Origin: Pseudoalteromonas prydzensis
GTDB taxonomy: Bacteria > Pseudomonadota > Gammaproteobacteria > Enterobacterales > Alteromonadaceae
Direction: 5' to 3'
DNA: 41,726 nucleotides
Assembly: GCF_011050055.1 (NCBI RefSeq)
Contig: NZ_DRGM01000046.1
Span: 1-41,726, forward strand
Part shown: one piece after another, positions 24,318 to 34,472 of the stretch
Layout of the letters: every line of letters starts with the position of its first letter
Numbering within the stretch: position 1 is the first letter of the stretch
Translations under genes and position numbers: made by a program
Notes under the pieces: model-generated
Told to the model about the DNA's origin: nothing
The model's input: only the letters and a program-made list of their open reading frames with translations
The model's database searches: none

Positions 24318-26819
24318 TTACAAAGTTTCTTTGAATAACTTATAAATACGACGGTATTCATCTAACCAGCTTGAAGGCTGAACAAAACCATGTGGTTCTA
24401 CAGGGAAGATAGCCGTTTCAAAGTTTTCTTTTTCAAGCTCAATTAAACGTTGTACTAAACGTACTGAGTCTTGGAAAAACACATTATTATCAACCATCGG
24501 TGCATTGATCAATAAGCGATTCTTAAGTCCTTCAGCATAATAAATTGGTGAGCTTTTTTCATACGCAATAGGATCAACATCTGGGTGGTTTAAAATGTTT
24601 GATGTGTATGGTCCATTGTAGTGTGCCCAATCTGTCACAGGACGCAGCGCTGCACCCGCTTGGAATAAATCAGGTTGCGTAAATAAGGCCATAAAGGTCA
24701 TAAAGCCACCGTATGAACCACCATAAGTACCGACTGAGCCAGTATCAACATTGGCATTTTCAGCCATCCAGCTTACACCGTCTGCTAAATCTTGAATTTC
24801 CGGTGTGCCCATTTGGCGGTAAATGGCTGTACGCCAATCACGACCGTAGCCTTTTGAAGCGCGATAATCCATATCCATTACTACATAACCTTCAGAGGCT
24901 AATAGAGAATGGAACATAAATTCACGGAAGTAACCAGACCAACCCATGTGTGAGTTTTGCAAATAACCGGCGCCGTGATTAAAAATAACCGCTTTACGGT
25001 TTTTGCCGCTTTCACCTTCAACATAGTCAGCTGGGTAATATACTTTCGCGTAGATAGGTTGCTCAGTGTGGCTTGATGGTACCGCAACAATTTTAGGGGC
25101 AATTAATTGTTTTGCTAAAAACTCATCAGAAACCGTGTGGGTTAACTGAGTGGCTGTTGTATTTGCTTTTGCATCAGCAACATATAACTCTGGTGGAGCC
25201 ATGATTTTTGAGTGCGTTAACAATAACTTATTTTGATCTGGGCTTAGCTTATAGTCGGTCATGCCGTCTAAATTAGTTACTTGCTCAGACGTTGCATTGG
25301 CTGGATCTACACGATAAATCTCATAAAGGCCAGGATGTTCAACATTCGCTTTGTAATAAATTGCACTGTCGTCATCTGTTAGTGTGAGGTTCGCTACGAC
25401 AAACTGACCTTTGGTAAGTTGGCTTGCTTTACCATTAAGTGGCTTTGTATAGATATGGCTATAGCCTGTTTCTTCAGATAAGTAATACAAAGTATCTGAA
25501 TTATTTAACCAACCAAAATCGTTATAAGCATAGTTTACCCATGCATCATCGTGTAAGCGGTGTTGTGAAACAAGCTTAGAGTTTGCAACATCAACAGTTG
25601 CTAACCAACGATCTTTATTATCCCATGCTTCGAGCATCATCGCGACTTGCGTACCGGTTTTATTCCATACGATAGCGCTTTGATCCCATCCCCAATCCAT
25701 CATCAGGTTGATAGCACGAGGTTGTTTTTTAGATTCATATGTTTTGCCGTCACGGGCGAAGTTTTCTTTTTTAACTGCCGCTAATACGTCTTCATCAAAG
25801 CCAGGTAAGGTATCGAATGCCAAGGTAGTTTGCTTTTGCTCAACTAAATCAATGTAAATCACTTCAGACGTTATTGGTTTTTCATCGGCAACACGACGGC
25901 GTACTTTTTCTGCTTTAACACCAGCATCATCGGCAATATAATTTGGCATTATATCGCTGTCTTCTCGCCATGAGCGGCTTTCTTTTACCACAGCAACTAA
26001 TGCTTTTCCATTTGGTGATAATTGCACGTCGGCTAACTCATTGCCTTTGCCTAAATAAAACTGTGCATTAGCAATAGACGAGTTTTCTGCGTTGAGCTGC
26101 TCTTTGCGGGCTTGTTTGTCTTTTTTATTTTTGTGAGTAAGTGCAATGTAATCAATTAGTTTATGTTGCTCTTTGGCAATGTAAGTTGCAGGCTCAGCAA
26201 TCCCTTCTGGAGCATCACTTAAGTGTAAATTTGCAATTTCAGTTTGCAAACCAGTGGCTAGATTTACCTTATAAAAGGCGTTGCCTTGGCGGTATGCTAA
26301 ATTACCATCGGTTAAAAATTGTGGTTTAGACTGTTTAGCGCTGTCGTGTGTTATTTGTGTAATTGCACCGGTGTTGATGTTTTTTACAAATACATTGCCT
26401 TCAAACACATAAGCTTGAACTGTGCGATCTGCAGAATAAACCGCATTCGCAGCACCTAAGGTATGTAATTTATTAAGTGCGACTTGGCTGGCTGCTTGGC
26501 TATTCACCGCTTGTGTGTATAAATCTCTTAACTCATTACCTTGTTGTTTTTGTGTATACACAACCGTTTTTGAATCAGCTGCCCAAAAGGCGCGCTCTGC
26601 TTGGCGACCTAACCAATCCGGATGAGCCATTGCTTGTTCAAGCGTGATGGCTGTAGTTCCTGTATCGGCGGCTGTTGCCACAACACTTGCAACACTTGCA
26701 ACAGTGGCTTGCGGTTGCTCAGTTGGCGTAGATGCAGTTGATTGACAACCGGACAACATAACGCTGGACGCTACGGCAAGTGCAATTAAGGTTTTTTTAG
26801 TAGAAGATTTAAAAATCAT
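24318..26819 (-). CDS. S9-family prolyl oligopeptidase-like lipoprotein
   Basis: The 833-residue lipoprotein has signal and lipobox LSGC (MLSGCQSTAS, Cys near residue 25), then a long N-terminal beta-propeller region of WD-like strands and a C-terminal alpha/beta-hydrolase peptidase domain. The catalytic triad is Ser702 in GSYGGFMTF, Asp777 in MVDNNVFFQDS and His810 in EPHGFVQPSSW. It probably acts as a dipeptidyl or acylaminoacyl peptidase anchored in the envelope and supports peptide use. Exact specificity cannot be read. It is monocistronic with a strong terminator. Confidence 0.9.
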   Translation of the reverse strand: MIFKSSTKKTLIALAVASSVMLSGCQSTASTPTEQPQATVASVASVVATAADTGTTAITLEQAMAHPDWLGRQAERAFWAADSKTVVYTQKQQGNELRDLYTQAVNSQAASQVALNKLHTLGAANAVYSADRTVQAYVFEGNVFVKNINTGAITQITHDSAKQSKPQFLTDGNLAYRQGNAFYKVNLATGLQTEIANLHLSDAPEGIAEPATYIAKEQHKLIDYIALTHKNKKDKQARKEQLNAENSSIANAQFYLGKGNELADVQLSPNGKALVAVVKESRSWREDSDIMPNYIADDAGVKAEKVRRRVADEKPITSEVIYIDLVEQKQTTLAFDTLPGFDEDVLAAVKKENFARDGKTYESKKQPRAINLMMDWGWDQSAIVWNKTGTQVAMMLEAWDNKDRWLATVDVANSKLVSQHRLHDDAWVNYAYNDFGWLNNSDTLYYLSEETGYSHIYTKPLNGKASQLTKGQFVVANLTLTDDDSAIYYKANVEHPGLYEIYRVDPANATSEQVTNLDGMTDYKLSPDQNKLLLTHSKIMAPPELYVADAKANTTATQLTHTVSDEFLAKQLIAPKIVAVPSSHTEQPIYAKVYYPADYVEGESGKNRKAVIFNHGAGYLQNSHMGWSGYFREFMFHSLLASEGYVVMDMDYRASKGYGRDWRTAIYRQMGTPEIQDLADGVSWMAENANVDTGSVGTYGGSYGGFMTFMALFTQPDLFQAGAALRPVTDWAHYNGPYTSNILNHPDVDPIAYEKSSPIYYAEGLKNRLLINAPMVDNNVFFQDSVRLVQRLIELEKENFETAIFPVEPHGFVQPSSWLDEYRRIYKLFKETL

Positions 26820-26924
26820 AGGGCTTCTGTAAGGTTATTGTAATTACCTTGATTTAAGCAGAAGCACCTATGTAATAGCAATTATTTCAGATAAACCGCC
26901 AAACTTTGCTGTTTAATAGCAAAG

Positions 26925-28097
26925 TTATTTGAGCGAAATATCTAACCACACCATACGATGATCTGATGAGGCATTACGATCTTTAATTAATCGGTATAAT
27001 TCGCTATTTTTAACTGGCCAAAATACCCCACCGTCGTGAACGTCTATGCCATAAGTAGAAGGCAGCACATAATCAACGCGAGCTTGCCAAAATGCAGTGT
27101 AAGCCGCTGCATATTTTTCACTATAGCTGGTTTTAGCTCCCTTACTACTTGGTACGAATTGACTATTAATTAATGGATTTTTTAACAGCTGATCCGTTGT
27201 ATTAGGACGTTTTTTATCGCCTTCAGGGGCTGCGTTTAAATCACCAACAACAACAAACCGTGATTGCGGCGCTAAGCCACCTTTTACACCGTTGTCATCG
27301 TATAAATAATCTGCATTGGCGATATAGTCTTTTATTAAACGTACTTCATCGTGATTGCGTTTGCCGTTTCTGTCTTCATCACCATCAAATACTGGCGGCG
27401 TTGGGTGCGATGCAATAACGTGCAGTGTTTTGCCTTTTACAGTAATTGGCAGATCCCAAAATGATTTAGAGCTCAGTCTTAGTACTTGCCACTGCTCTTG
27501 GTTATACCAGTTTTCGCCTGTTTTTGGATCAATAGGCATTTGTGCAGCTGGCATATCTTTATATTTAAATGTTTGTAAGGTACGGACTTTATCAAAATCT
27601 ATTGGATAACGAGAAAGTACCGCCATGCCATAATGACCTTCAAAAAAACCAAAGCCAAAGGCATCCCCTTTCACACCAGTGGCTTGGCCATCGTGATCCA
27701 GATCAAATGGGGTTTTTAAACCGGTATTAACAGGAGCAATATAGCTGTAGGGATAGTCAATTCCAGGTTGTTTATTTTGACTTATCGCCAGGTAGTTAGC
27801 CTTAAAGTAATCAATTCCTTGCGCTTTGCTGATGTAATCAAACTCATTTAATAGCAATATATCTGGGCGAACACGTTGAATGATCTCGGCAATATTTTTA
27901 ATTTGCGGGTGCTTATTTTGTAGTGCATTAACCAACGCATTTGGGTCTACTTGTGGATCTTTTTCAGTATAATTTGTTGCGTCCATACTGACATTGAATG
28001 TTGCCACTCTGAGTGTATTGGCGGCCTCGGCACTGTTTGGTATAGCGCTAAAAAGCATGGCACTTGCAAATGCAGCGATACAAAACTTACTGTTCAT
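26925..28097 (-). CDS. Secreted endonuclease/exonuclease/phosphatase-family protein
   Basis: The 390-residue protein has a signal peptide (MNSKFCIAAFASAMLFSAIPNSAEA) followed by an EEP domain: RVATFNVSMD at the start, metal-binding Glu in ILLLNEFD, the VVVGDLNAAPEGD motif and the terminal SDHRMVWLDI. Relatives act on nucleic acids, phospholipids or phosphate esters; the substrate here is not evident. Its ATG overlaps the yeiH-like stop by four bases (ATGA), so the two are probably translated together although no functional link is known. Confidence 0.88.
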   Translation of the reverse strand: MNSKFCIAAFASAMLFSAIPNSAEAANTLRVATFNVSMDATNYTEKDPQVDPNALVNALQNKHPQIKNIAEIIQRVRPDILLLNEFDYISKAQGIDYFKANYLAISQNKQPGIDYPYSYIAPVNTGLKTPFDLDHDGQATGVKGDAFGFGFFEGHYGMAVLSRYPIDFDKVRTLQTFKYKDMPAAQMPIDPKTGENWYNQEQWQVLRLSSKSFWDLPITVKGKTLHVIASHPTPPVFDGDEDRNGKRNHDEVRLIKDYIANADYLYDDNGVKGGLAPQSRFVVVGDLNAAPEGDKKRPNTTDQLLKNPLINSQFVPSSKGAKTSYSEKYAAAYTAFWQARVDYVLPSTYGIDVHDGGVFWPVKNSELYRLIKDRNASSDHRMVWLDISLK

Positions 28098-29029
28098 ATT
28101 ATGAATCCATCTAAAATTAATAACAAAATGACACTACTTACCACTATCCATAAAATAATTGCCATTATAAAGGGCTTTAGTCCTGCTTGTTTTAATACCG
28201 AAAGTGATAAGCCACTGCCAATTAAGAACAAAGTCATTACTAATAGCTGTTTTGCCACGGTGTTGAGCAGCTGCCAGATTTCGCTAAACTGCGGCAAATA
28301 GGTATTGATCAAAGCCGCGGCTAAAAAACCAATAATAAATAAAGGAATACTGGCTTTTTCTTCAGAGCGCCAAAACACCCCAGCAATGGTGGTATAGGGA
28401 ATGATCCACATTGCACGAGTTAGTTTTACAGTTGTGGCAATACTCAGCGCCACAGCACCATAAGCGGCTGACGCCCCTACCACACTACTGGTATCATGAA
28501 TTGCCAAGGCCGCCCATAAACCAAATTGCTCTTGGCTTAAATTAAAGTAATGGCCTATTGTAGGAAAGAGTAATAAACCCACACCATTTAATAAAAATAC
28601 CACCCCAAGTGCAACAGCCACTTCGTGATCTTTGGCTTTAATGACAGGGGCCATGGCAGCAATTGCACTGCCGCCACAAATAGCAGTGCCAAAAGAAATT
28701 AACACCCCAGTATTACGATTTAATTTAAATACTTGGGTTAAAATTTCACCTAAGCCGATGATTGCAGTGATACTGACAATGGTTAACACCAAAGAGCTGC
28801 GGCCGACCTCAATGACTTGATTAAAATCAACAGCAAAACCTAAGCCAACCACCGCAGCTTTGAGCATCCACTTACTGGCGTGTTGCGATAGTTCAGCGAA
28901 AGGGTTTCCAAGCACAATAGCAAACAGTGCGCCAAGTATTAACGCACTTCCACCGCCAATCAGTGGCGTGATACACAAGCTCAGTAAAATAACATAAAAA
29001 GGTTTTTTAATGCGATCTGACAAAAGCAT
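28094..29029 (-). CDS. YeiH-family putative sulfate exporter (UPF0324)
   Basis: The 311-residue integral membrane protein has about ten helices and the YeiH/UPF0324 features GGGSALILGALFAIVLGNP, LISFGTAICGGSAIAAMAPVI and HDTSSVVGASAAYG. The family is annotated as putative sulfate exporters, and the biochemical evidence is thin. RBS AAGGA precedes the ATG at 29029. It follows the DUF2798 gene by only 8 bases. Confidence 0.88.
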   Translation of the reverse strand: MLLSDRIKKPFYVILLSLCITPLIGGGSALILGALFAIVLGNPFAELSQHASKWMLKAAVVGLGFAVDFNQVIEVGRSSLVLTIVSITAIIGLGEILTQVFKLNRNTGVLISFGTAICGGSAIAAMAPVIKAKDHEVAVALGVVFLLNGVGLLLFPTIGHYFNLSQEQFGLWAALAIHDTSSVVGASAAYGAVALSIATTVKLTRAMWIIPYTTIAGVFWRSEEKASIPLFIIGFLAAALINTYLPQFSEIWQLLNTVAKQLLVMTLFLIGSGLSLSVLKQAGLKPFIMAIILWIVVSSVILLLILDGFII

Positions 29030-29037
29030 AATGATCC

Positions 29038-29262
29038 TTAAGGACGAACAAGCTTTGCTGTGAGTTTATGAACAACTGGCGCTACAAAAATAACGGTTGG
29101 AAAAGCCACGCAAAATGCAAAAGCCCAAGCAGTTAACCAAATAGAAATAATATTATTGACTAAACCAACATTGAAAATTGAAATAACGAATGACATAAAG
29201 CCAGACATAAATAACGCCATTAAAAAAGCAAATACGATAGTGCGGTATTTAGCACTGAACAT
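29038..29262 (-). CDS. DUF2798 small membrane protein
   Basis: The 74-residue protein from the ATG at 29262 (AAGGAG upstream) has two transmembrane helices with MALFMSGFMSFVISIFNVG and WAFAFCVAFPTVIFVAPVV, fitting DUF2798. Its function is unknown. It is the first gene of a likely three-gene operon with yeiH and the EEP protein. A TTG at 29268 is also in frame but less likely. Confidence 0.8.
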   Translation of the reverse strand: MFSAKYRTIVFAFLMALFMSGFMSFVISIFNVGLVNNIISIWLTAWAFAFCVAFPTVIFVAPVVHKLTAKLVRP

Positions 29263-29278
29263 GAACAATCTCCTTAAT

Positions 29279-29305
29279 AAAAAAGCCGAGATAAACTCGG
29301 CTTTT
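29279..29305 (-). terminator. Terminator after purK
   Basis: AAAAGCCGAG and CTCGGCTTTT form a 10-bp stem with loop ATAAA and a T run on the minus strand. It begins just after the purK stop and isolates purEK from the DUF2798 operon. Confidence 0.9.
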
Positions 29306-29309
29306 ATGA

Positions 29310-30458
29310 TTAATTTAAAATCAGCGCGGTACTGGCAGCTAACACGCCGGGGTAATCCTCCTCCGGAAGATATTCTGAAAGCTGTGCTAAACGTTCACCT
29401 AACTGATGAAGATTATTTGCTGAGACATTGATGTGGCCCATTTTGCGACCCGGTTTTGCCATTTTTCCGTACCAGTGACTGGTGACACTAGGTACGCTCA
29501 GTACTTGCTCAGGGATAGATGCTTGCCCAAGTACATTGATCATTGCTGTTACACGCTGCAGCTCTGTACTACCTAATGGTAAACCGGCAACCGCACGCAT
29601 GTGATTTTCAAATTGGCTACAATGGCTGCCCTGTTGAGTCCAATGACCTGAATTATGCACGCGAGGCGCAATTTCGTTAACGAGTAATTGGCCACCAACA
29701 TCAAAAAACTCAATGGCGAGCACACCCACGTACTCCAGTTCGCTCGCAAGTTTATTAAAGGCATCTTCAGCTTGTTTTTGGATTGTTGATTTTTCTTTAC
29801 CAGCCACTGATAACGTTAAAACGCCATTAGTATGTTGGTTTTCAGTGAGGGGATAAATTGCTGTGTTGCCACTTTTATCGCGTACACCAATAATAGAAAC
29901 TTCACGGTCAAATGGGATCATCTGCTCGGCAATAATGGAGTGAGGAGCAGATTCAGTACCGGAGGCAATAAAATCAGCCATTTCTGACCAAATCTGGTCA
30001 ATTTGCTCATCTGATTTTAAGCGCCATTGTCCTTTACCATCGTAGCCGGCTTGACAGGTTTTGATCACTAACGGCTTGCCTAAAGTCGCGACTGCTTGCT
30101 CTAGGTGCGCTTTTTCAGTAATTAACTGGTATGGCGCGCATGCAACAGCGGTTTTGCTAAGTAAGGCTTTTTCAAGAGCGCGATCGCCACCGGTTTTGAT
30201 TGCCGCTTTACCTGGGTAAAATTTATTACTTGCACAGCATAGTGTGAGCACATCATCTGGGATATGCTCAAACTCAGCCGTGATTGCATCGGCATCCGCG
30301 ATTGCTTGCGCTAAAGTGGTATCAAACACTTGCCCGGTTAGTGGATGGACAATTTGCTTGCTGCCCACATCATAGGCAACCACATTTAAATTCAGTGGTG
30401 CACCGGCTAAGCACATCATGCGTGCTAATTGGCCAGCGCCTAAAATTAAGATAGTCAT
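29310..30458 (-). CDS. purK: 5-(carboxyamino)imidazole ribonucleotide synthase PurK
   Basis: The 382-residue ATP-grasp enzyme converts AIR, ATP and bicarbonate to N5-CAIR in purine synthesis. Visible are the N-terminal ILGAGQLARMM, the ATP-grasp segment GKPLVIKTCQAGYDGKGQW, IAEQMIPFDREVSIIGVRD and the metal and ATP region VNEIAPRVHNSGHWT. Length and layout are standard. It starts one base after the purE stop. Confidence 0.97.
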   Translation of the reverse strand: MTILILGAGQLARMMCLAGAPLNLNVVAYDVGSKQIVHPLTGQVFDTTLAQAIADADAITAEFEHIPDDVLTLCCASNKFYPGKAAIKTGGDRALEKALLSKTAVACAPYQLITEKAHLEQAVATLGKPLVIKTCQAGYDGKGQWRLKSDEQIDQIWSEMADFIASGTESAPHSIIAEQMIPFDREVSIIGVRDKSGNTAIYPLTENQHTNGVLTLSVAGKEKSTIQKQAEDAFNKLASELEYVGVLAIEFFDVGGQLLVNEIAPRVHNSGHWTQQGSHCSQFENHMRAVAGLPLGSTELQRVTAMINVLGQASIPEQVLSVPSVTSHWYGKMAKPGRKMGHINVSANNLHQLGERLAQLSEYLPEEDYPGVLAASTALILN

Positions 30459-30459
30459 A

Positions 30460-30942
30460 TTACTCTGCTGGATTAGGGTTAGCTAAAATAGTCTCTGTTT
30501 GTTCTTTACGGAACGCTTCAACTTTGGCAAAGATCTCAGGTTGCTGACAACCTAAAATTTGTGCAGCAAGTAAACCTGCATTTGCTGCGCCAGCTTCACC
30601 AATTGCTAAAGTTCCCACTGCAACACCTTTTGGCATCTGGCAAATAGACAATAGTGAATCAATACCATTTAATGTTTTAGACTTCACCGGCACACCAAGT
30701 ACAGGTAAAGAAGTAAATGCAGCAGCCATACCAGGTAAGTGCGCAGCGCCACCGGCACCGGCAATAATTACTTTAATACCACGTTCTGCTGCTGAACTTG
30801 CGTAATCAGCGAGTAGTTGAGGAGTACGATGAGCCGATACAACTTTAGTTTCATACGCGATGCCAAATTTTTCTAGCATGATCGCCGCGTGTTCCATAGT
30901 TGGCCAATCTGACTTGGAACCCATAATAATGCCAACAGTCAT
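30460..30942 (-). CDS. purE: N5-CAIR mutase PurE
   Basis: The 160-residue class I PurE interconverts N5-CAIR and CAIR. Signature sequences are [17 protein letters not shown] at the N terminus, [11 protein letters not shown] with the active-site His, [16 protein letters not shown], and [29 protein letters not shown] precedes the ATG. It forms a two-gene operon with purK. I could not identify a convincing PurR box upstream. Confidence 0.97.
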   Translation of the reverse strand: MTVGIIMGSKSDWPTMEHAAIMLEKFGIAYETKVVSAHRTPQLLADYASSAAERGIKVIIAGAGGAAHLPGMAAAFTSLPVLGVPVKSKTLNGIDSLLSICQMPKGVAVGTLAIGEAGAANAGLLAAQILGCQQPEIFAKVEAFRKEQTETILANPNPAE

Positions 30943-31046
30943 AAATACTCCTCAGTAATGGTTTTAATACTTATAGCGGACTAATGTCCGCATTGAAGGC
31001 GGTCATTATACACGTATTAATTGTTAAATTGCGAATATCGAGTAAC

Positions 31047-31075
31047 AAAAAAGCCATGACTGGCATGGCTTTTTT
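31047..31075 (-). terminator. Terminator after ybiT
   Basis: AAAAAAGCCATG and CATGGCTTTTTT form a perfect 12-bp stem with loop ACTGG. A T run follows on the minus strand. It lies about 20 bases after the ybiT stop. Confidence 0.9.
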
Positions 31076-31096
31076 GAACAGTATGGAAATTGAGCC

Positions 31097-32683
31097 TTAG
31101 CCTTCTTTACTGGCTAAATATTCAGAGTAAGTACCTCTGAAATCAATTATTTTGCCGTCTTTGATTTCCCAAATACGGGTAGCAACTGATGATACAAATT
31201 GACGGTCGTGAGAGACAAACATCAAGGTACCTTCATACGCTTCAAGCGCAAGGTTCAATGCCTCAATTGATTCCATATCCATGTGGTTAGTCGGTTCATC
31301 CATCAACAATATATTTGGCTTATGCATCATAATCTTACCAAATAGCATGCGGCCTTGCTCACCACCAGAGATCACTTTTACAGACTTTTTAATATCATTT
31401 TGTGAGAACAACATACGGCCTAAGAAGCTGCGAACAACTTGCTCATCATCGCCTTCTTGTTGCCATTGTTCCATCCACTGGAATAAGTTCATGTCTGTGG
31501 CAAATTCATCAGCATGATCTTGTGCGTAATAGCCAATGTTATGGTTTTCAGACCACTTAAACTCACCTTGTTTGGGTGCTAGACGCCCTGCTAAGGTATT
31601 TAATAATGTGGTTTTACCAACCCCATTTTCACCGATGATGGCAATACGCTCACCCACTTCAACTAAGCCTTCGAGGCCAGTGAATAGCATATCGTCAAAA
31701 CCTTGGCCTAAGTTTGTTAATTCAAGCGCGTTACGGAATAACTGTTTTTCTTGTTCAAAACGGATAAACGGCGTTTGACGCGATGATGCTTTCACTTCAT
31801 CTAATTGGATCTTATCAATTCGCTTAGCACGTGATGTGGCTTGCTTTGCTTTAGACGCATTCGCTGAGAAACGCGAAACAAACTGTTGCAGCTCAGCAAT
31901 TTGGCTTTTCTTCTTGGCATTTTCGCTTAATAAACGTTCGCGCGCTTGTGTTGCTGCAAACATGTATTCGTCATAATTACCTGGGTAAACACGTAATTCA
32001 CCATAATCAATATCGGCCATATGCGTACAGACTGAGTTTAAGAAATGACGGTCATGGGAAATGATGATCATGGTGCAATCGCGTTGATTCAACACGTCTT
32101 CTAACCACTTGATAGTATATATATCCAAGTTATTAGTTGGCTCATCGAGTAGCATGATATCGGGATCAGAGAATAGCACTTGCGCAAGTAGCACACGCAG
32201 TTTAAAACCGGGAGCAATTTCTGACATCGGGCCGTAATGCTGATCAGTTGCAATACCTACGCCCATTAGTAGCTCACCCGCTTTTGATTCAGCAGAATAA
32301 CCATCCATTTCAGCAAACTCAGTTTCAAGGTCGGCAACCTTCATGCCATCCTCTTCACTCATTTCGGGTAAGCTGTAGATACGATCACGCTCTTGTTTAA
32401 TTGCCCACAGCTCTTTGTGGCCCATTATCACAGTATCGATAACTGAATATTCTTCGTAAGCGAACTGGTCTTGGTTTAATTTAGCAACACGTTCATTTGG
32501 ATCAGTACTGACATTACCAGCAGAGGGCTCAAGTTCACCACTTAAGATCTTCATAAATGTTGATTTACCACAGCCATTTGCACCAATTAAACCATAACGG
32601 TTACCTTCGCCAAATTTAGCTGAAATATTTTCAAATAACGGTTTAGCACCAAATTGCATGGTGATGTTAGCTGTACTAATGAT
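31097..32683 (-). CDS. ybiT: ABC-F ATPase YbiT, apparently with an AUC start
   Basis: An ABC-F protein with two ATP-binding cassettes: Walker [13 protein letters not shown] and [11 protein letters not shown], signatures ending in FKLRVLLAQ and SGGEQGRML, and Walker [13 protein letters not shown] and [12 protein letters not shown], joined by a charged linker. ABC-F proteins act on the ribosomal exit site; the protein aligns with E. coli YbiT (530 residues). Homology starts at [10 protein letters not shown]. The codon at the expected start is ATC (32681-32683), 8 bases after a strong GGAGG. That gives 528 residues. The next in-frame ATG upstream (MISPLEGSA) has no Shine-Dalgarno, and a far upstream ATG at 32773 gives 558 residues. 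Confidence 0.92.
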   Translation of the reverse strand: MISTANITMQFGAKPLFENISAKFGEGNRYGLIGANGCGKSTFMKILSGELEPSAGNVSTDPNERVAKLNQDQFAYEEYSVIDTVIMGHKELWAIKQERDRIYSLPEMSEEDGMKVADLETEFAEMDGYSAESKAGELLMGVGIATDQHYGPMSEIAPGFKLRVLLAQVLFSDPDIMLLDEPTNNLDIYTIKWLEDVLNQRDCTMIIISHDRHFLNSVCTHMADIDYGELRVYPGNYDEYMFAATQARERLLSENAKKKSQIAELQQFVSRFSANASKAKQATSRAKRIDKIQLDEVKASSRQTPFIRFEQEKQLFRNALELTNLGQGFDDMLFTGLEGLVEVGERIAIIGENGVGKTTLLNTLAGRLAPKQGEFKWSENHNIGYYAQDHADEFATDMNLFQWMEQWQQEGDDEQVVRSFLGRMLFSQNDIKKSVKVISGGEQGRMLFGKIMMHKPNILLMDEPTNHMDMESIEALNLALEAYEGTLMFVSHDRQFVSSVATRIWEIKDGKIIDFRGTYSEYLASKEG

Positions 32684-32696
32684 AGCGCTACCCTCC
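32681..32696 (-). promoter_or_regulatory. Shine-Dalgarno with non-AUG start codon for ybiT
   Basis: On the minus strand GGAGGG (32691-32696), TAGCGCT and then ATC-ATT follow one another. No ATG, GTG or TTG lies at the expected distance. The spacing fits ATC best and ATT second. Confidence 0.6.
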
Positions 32697-33001
32697 AACG
32701 GGGAAATCATAAAATAAAATTGGCTGAAGTTTATATTAATTAGGCCAATTTTTCCATGTATTATTAGCTGCATGGCGAGTACAAATCGCCTTACTTGTAA
32801 TTAAAAAGCAAGCCGCTAAACTGAAGTCAGTTAGGCTTGTTAGTCATGCTAATTTGTAGCGCTTGCTCACAAAGCGAACGAAAATCTATTTTCAAATTTC
32901 CTCTATGGTTTTTTAATGATATTTTTTCACTTTACCCTCAATTTAGCTTTGTTAGTCTGCGCGACCAAAGGACAATGATAAATAGCACAAGGCAATATTG
33001 A

Positions 33002-34210
33002 ATGAATAGAAAATTAATTGCGGTATTCATCGCAAGCGCGTTGATGGCACCGAGCGTAAACGCTATTGAGCTTTACGATGATGGAACAAATAACGTGACC
33101 ATTGGCGGATTTATTGATACGCGGGTCATTCACACTCAAGGACAGACAGAAATAGTGAATGGTGCATCACGGATCAGTTTTGATTTTAGCCGCAAACTTA
33201 AAAATCAATGGACTGCACTGGCATTGCTAGAATGGGGAGTTAACCCTGTTGGTAGTAGCGATATTATCTATAACAACCGCTTTGAATCTATTCAAGACGA
33301 ATTTTTATATAATCGACTTGGCTATGTAGGTATAGCGCATGAAAAATATGGCCAAGTTACAATAGGTAAGCAATGGGGTGCATGGTACGACGTTGTGTAT
33401 AGCACTAACTACAGTTTAGTGTGGGACGGTAATGCAGCCGGTGTTTACACGTATAATAAAGACGATGGCGCAATTAATGGCACCGGTCGAGGCGATAAGT
33501 TATTACAGTACCGTAATAGTTATGGCGACTTTAGCTTTGCAGCGCAAGTTCAGTTTAAAAATAATAACTTTTATACCTGTGATATTGAGGCTATTTCAGA
33601 AGCGGCTTGTCAGGCATTGTGGGAAAATGGCAGTGAGCTTGCTCAACAAGTGGAATTTAATTCTACCTATGGCGCAGCCGTTACCTATTCAGTAAGCGAC
33701 GACTTAAAACTTACTGCTGGGTTTAACCGCGGAGAACTAACCGTAAATTACGCAGCAGGACGAATTCAGTCTGTTAACGATTTTATTTATGGCGCTGGGG
33801 TTACTTGGGGCAATTTTGACCGTGATGGCATCTATTTTGCGGCGAACATCAATAAAAACGAAAATCACGATACCGATAACTTAGGCCGTTTGATCAAAGA
33901 CGCGGTTGGGTTAGAGTCTTTATTATCTTATAAGTTTGATAATGACATTCGCACCTTCATTGCATATAACGTCTATGATGCTGGAACAGATTACGTGATC
34001 CAGCCAAATTTTAATGCCGACCCAAATGACAACTTTAAACGTCAATTTAGTGTACTTGGTGTTCACTATTTATTTGACGCTGATACGATTGTGTACATAG
34101 AAGCGCGCAAAGATTTTAGTGATTTTTCAAGTGCCGATAAAGAGCAAGAGTATCAAATGGGTTTATCTGAAGACGATGGTATTGCTATCGGATTTCATTA
34201 CACTCTATGA
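33002..34210 (+). CDS. Outer-membrane porin
   Basis: The 402-residue protein has a signal peptide (MNRKLIAVFIASALMAPSVNA) and alternating beta strands typical of a general Gram-negative porin: an early FDFSRKLKNQWTALALLEWG strand, LGYVGIAHEKYGQVTIGKQWG near residue 110, many Asp/Asn-rich loops, and a final strand AIGFHYTL. The last residue is Leu rather than the usual Phe. It probably forms a trimeric diffusion channel of unknown preference. One gene, no operon partner. Confidence 0.85.
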   Translation: MNRKLIAVFIASALMAPSVNAIELYDDGTNNVTIGGFIDTRVIHTQGQTEIVNGASRISFDFSRKLKNQWTALALLEWGVNPVGSSDIIYNNRFESIQDEFLYNRLGYVGIAHEKYGQVTIGKQWGAWYDVVYSTNYSLVWDGNAAGVYTYNKDDGAINGTGRGDKLLQYRNSYGDFSFAAQVQFKNNNFYTCDIEAISEAACQALWENGSELAQQVEFNSTYGAAVTYSVSDDLKLTAGFNRGELTVNYAAGRIQSVNDFIYGAGVTWGNFDRDGIYFAANINKNENHDTDNLGRLIKDAVGLESLLSYKFDNDIRTFIAYNVYDAGTDYVIQPNFNADPNDNFKRQFSVLGVHYLFDADTIVYIEARKDFSDFSSADKEQEYQMGLSEDDGIAIGFHYTL

Positions 34211-34472
34211 TATCAATCGACTTAAATATTTAACCATGCTAGCGGGCTAAATAAAACGCTAACAGCGTTAGTAATTTTTCATGTACGACTGCATGGATGC
34301 AAGAGGTAGAGCAATGCAGGAGCAATTGCTGAGAGCAACTACATGTCAAATTTCTGCCTTGTTATCACTGTATTTATCTGTCGCTATAAATGGCCAGTAA
34401 CGTAACACGATTGGTATAACTTCTGAGCAGATGGGCTGGTTAATCTATCAGCCTATCTGCATGAAAACATCG
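34211..34472. other. Intergenic stretch after the porin, with a possible weak terminator and palindromic segment
   Basis: AACGCT-AAC-AGCGTT at 34255-34269 followed by AGTAATTTTT may end the porin transcript. Between about 34283 and 34340 is a purine-rich segment (GACTGCATGGATGCAAGAGG, then GCAATGCAGGAGCAATTGC) of the type I have seen as an interspersed intergenic repeat in Alteromonadales. Only one copy is in this window, so repetition is not shown here. Confidence 0.35.

Noticed and set aside
27951..28301. 116-residue plus-strand frame across the yeiH/EEP junction
   Set aside because: It is antisense to two recognisable genes with their own ribosome sites, and its protein has no family features.
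30943..31046. PurR box upstream of purE
   Set aside because: No ACGCAAACGTTTGCGT-like palindrome was found by reading the region, so no operator is claimed.
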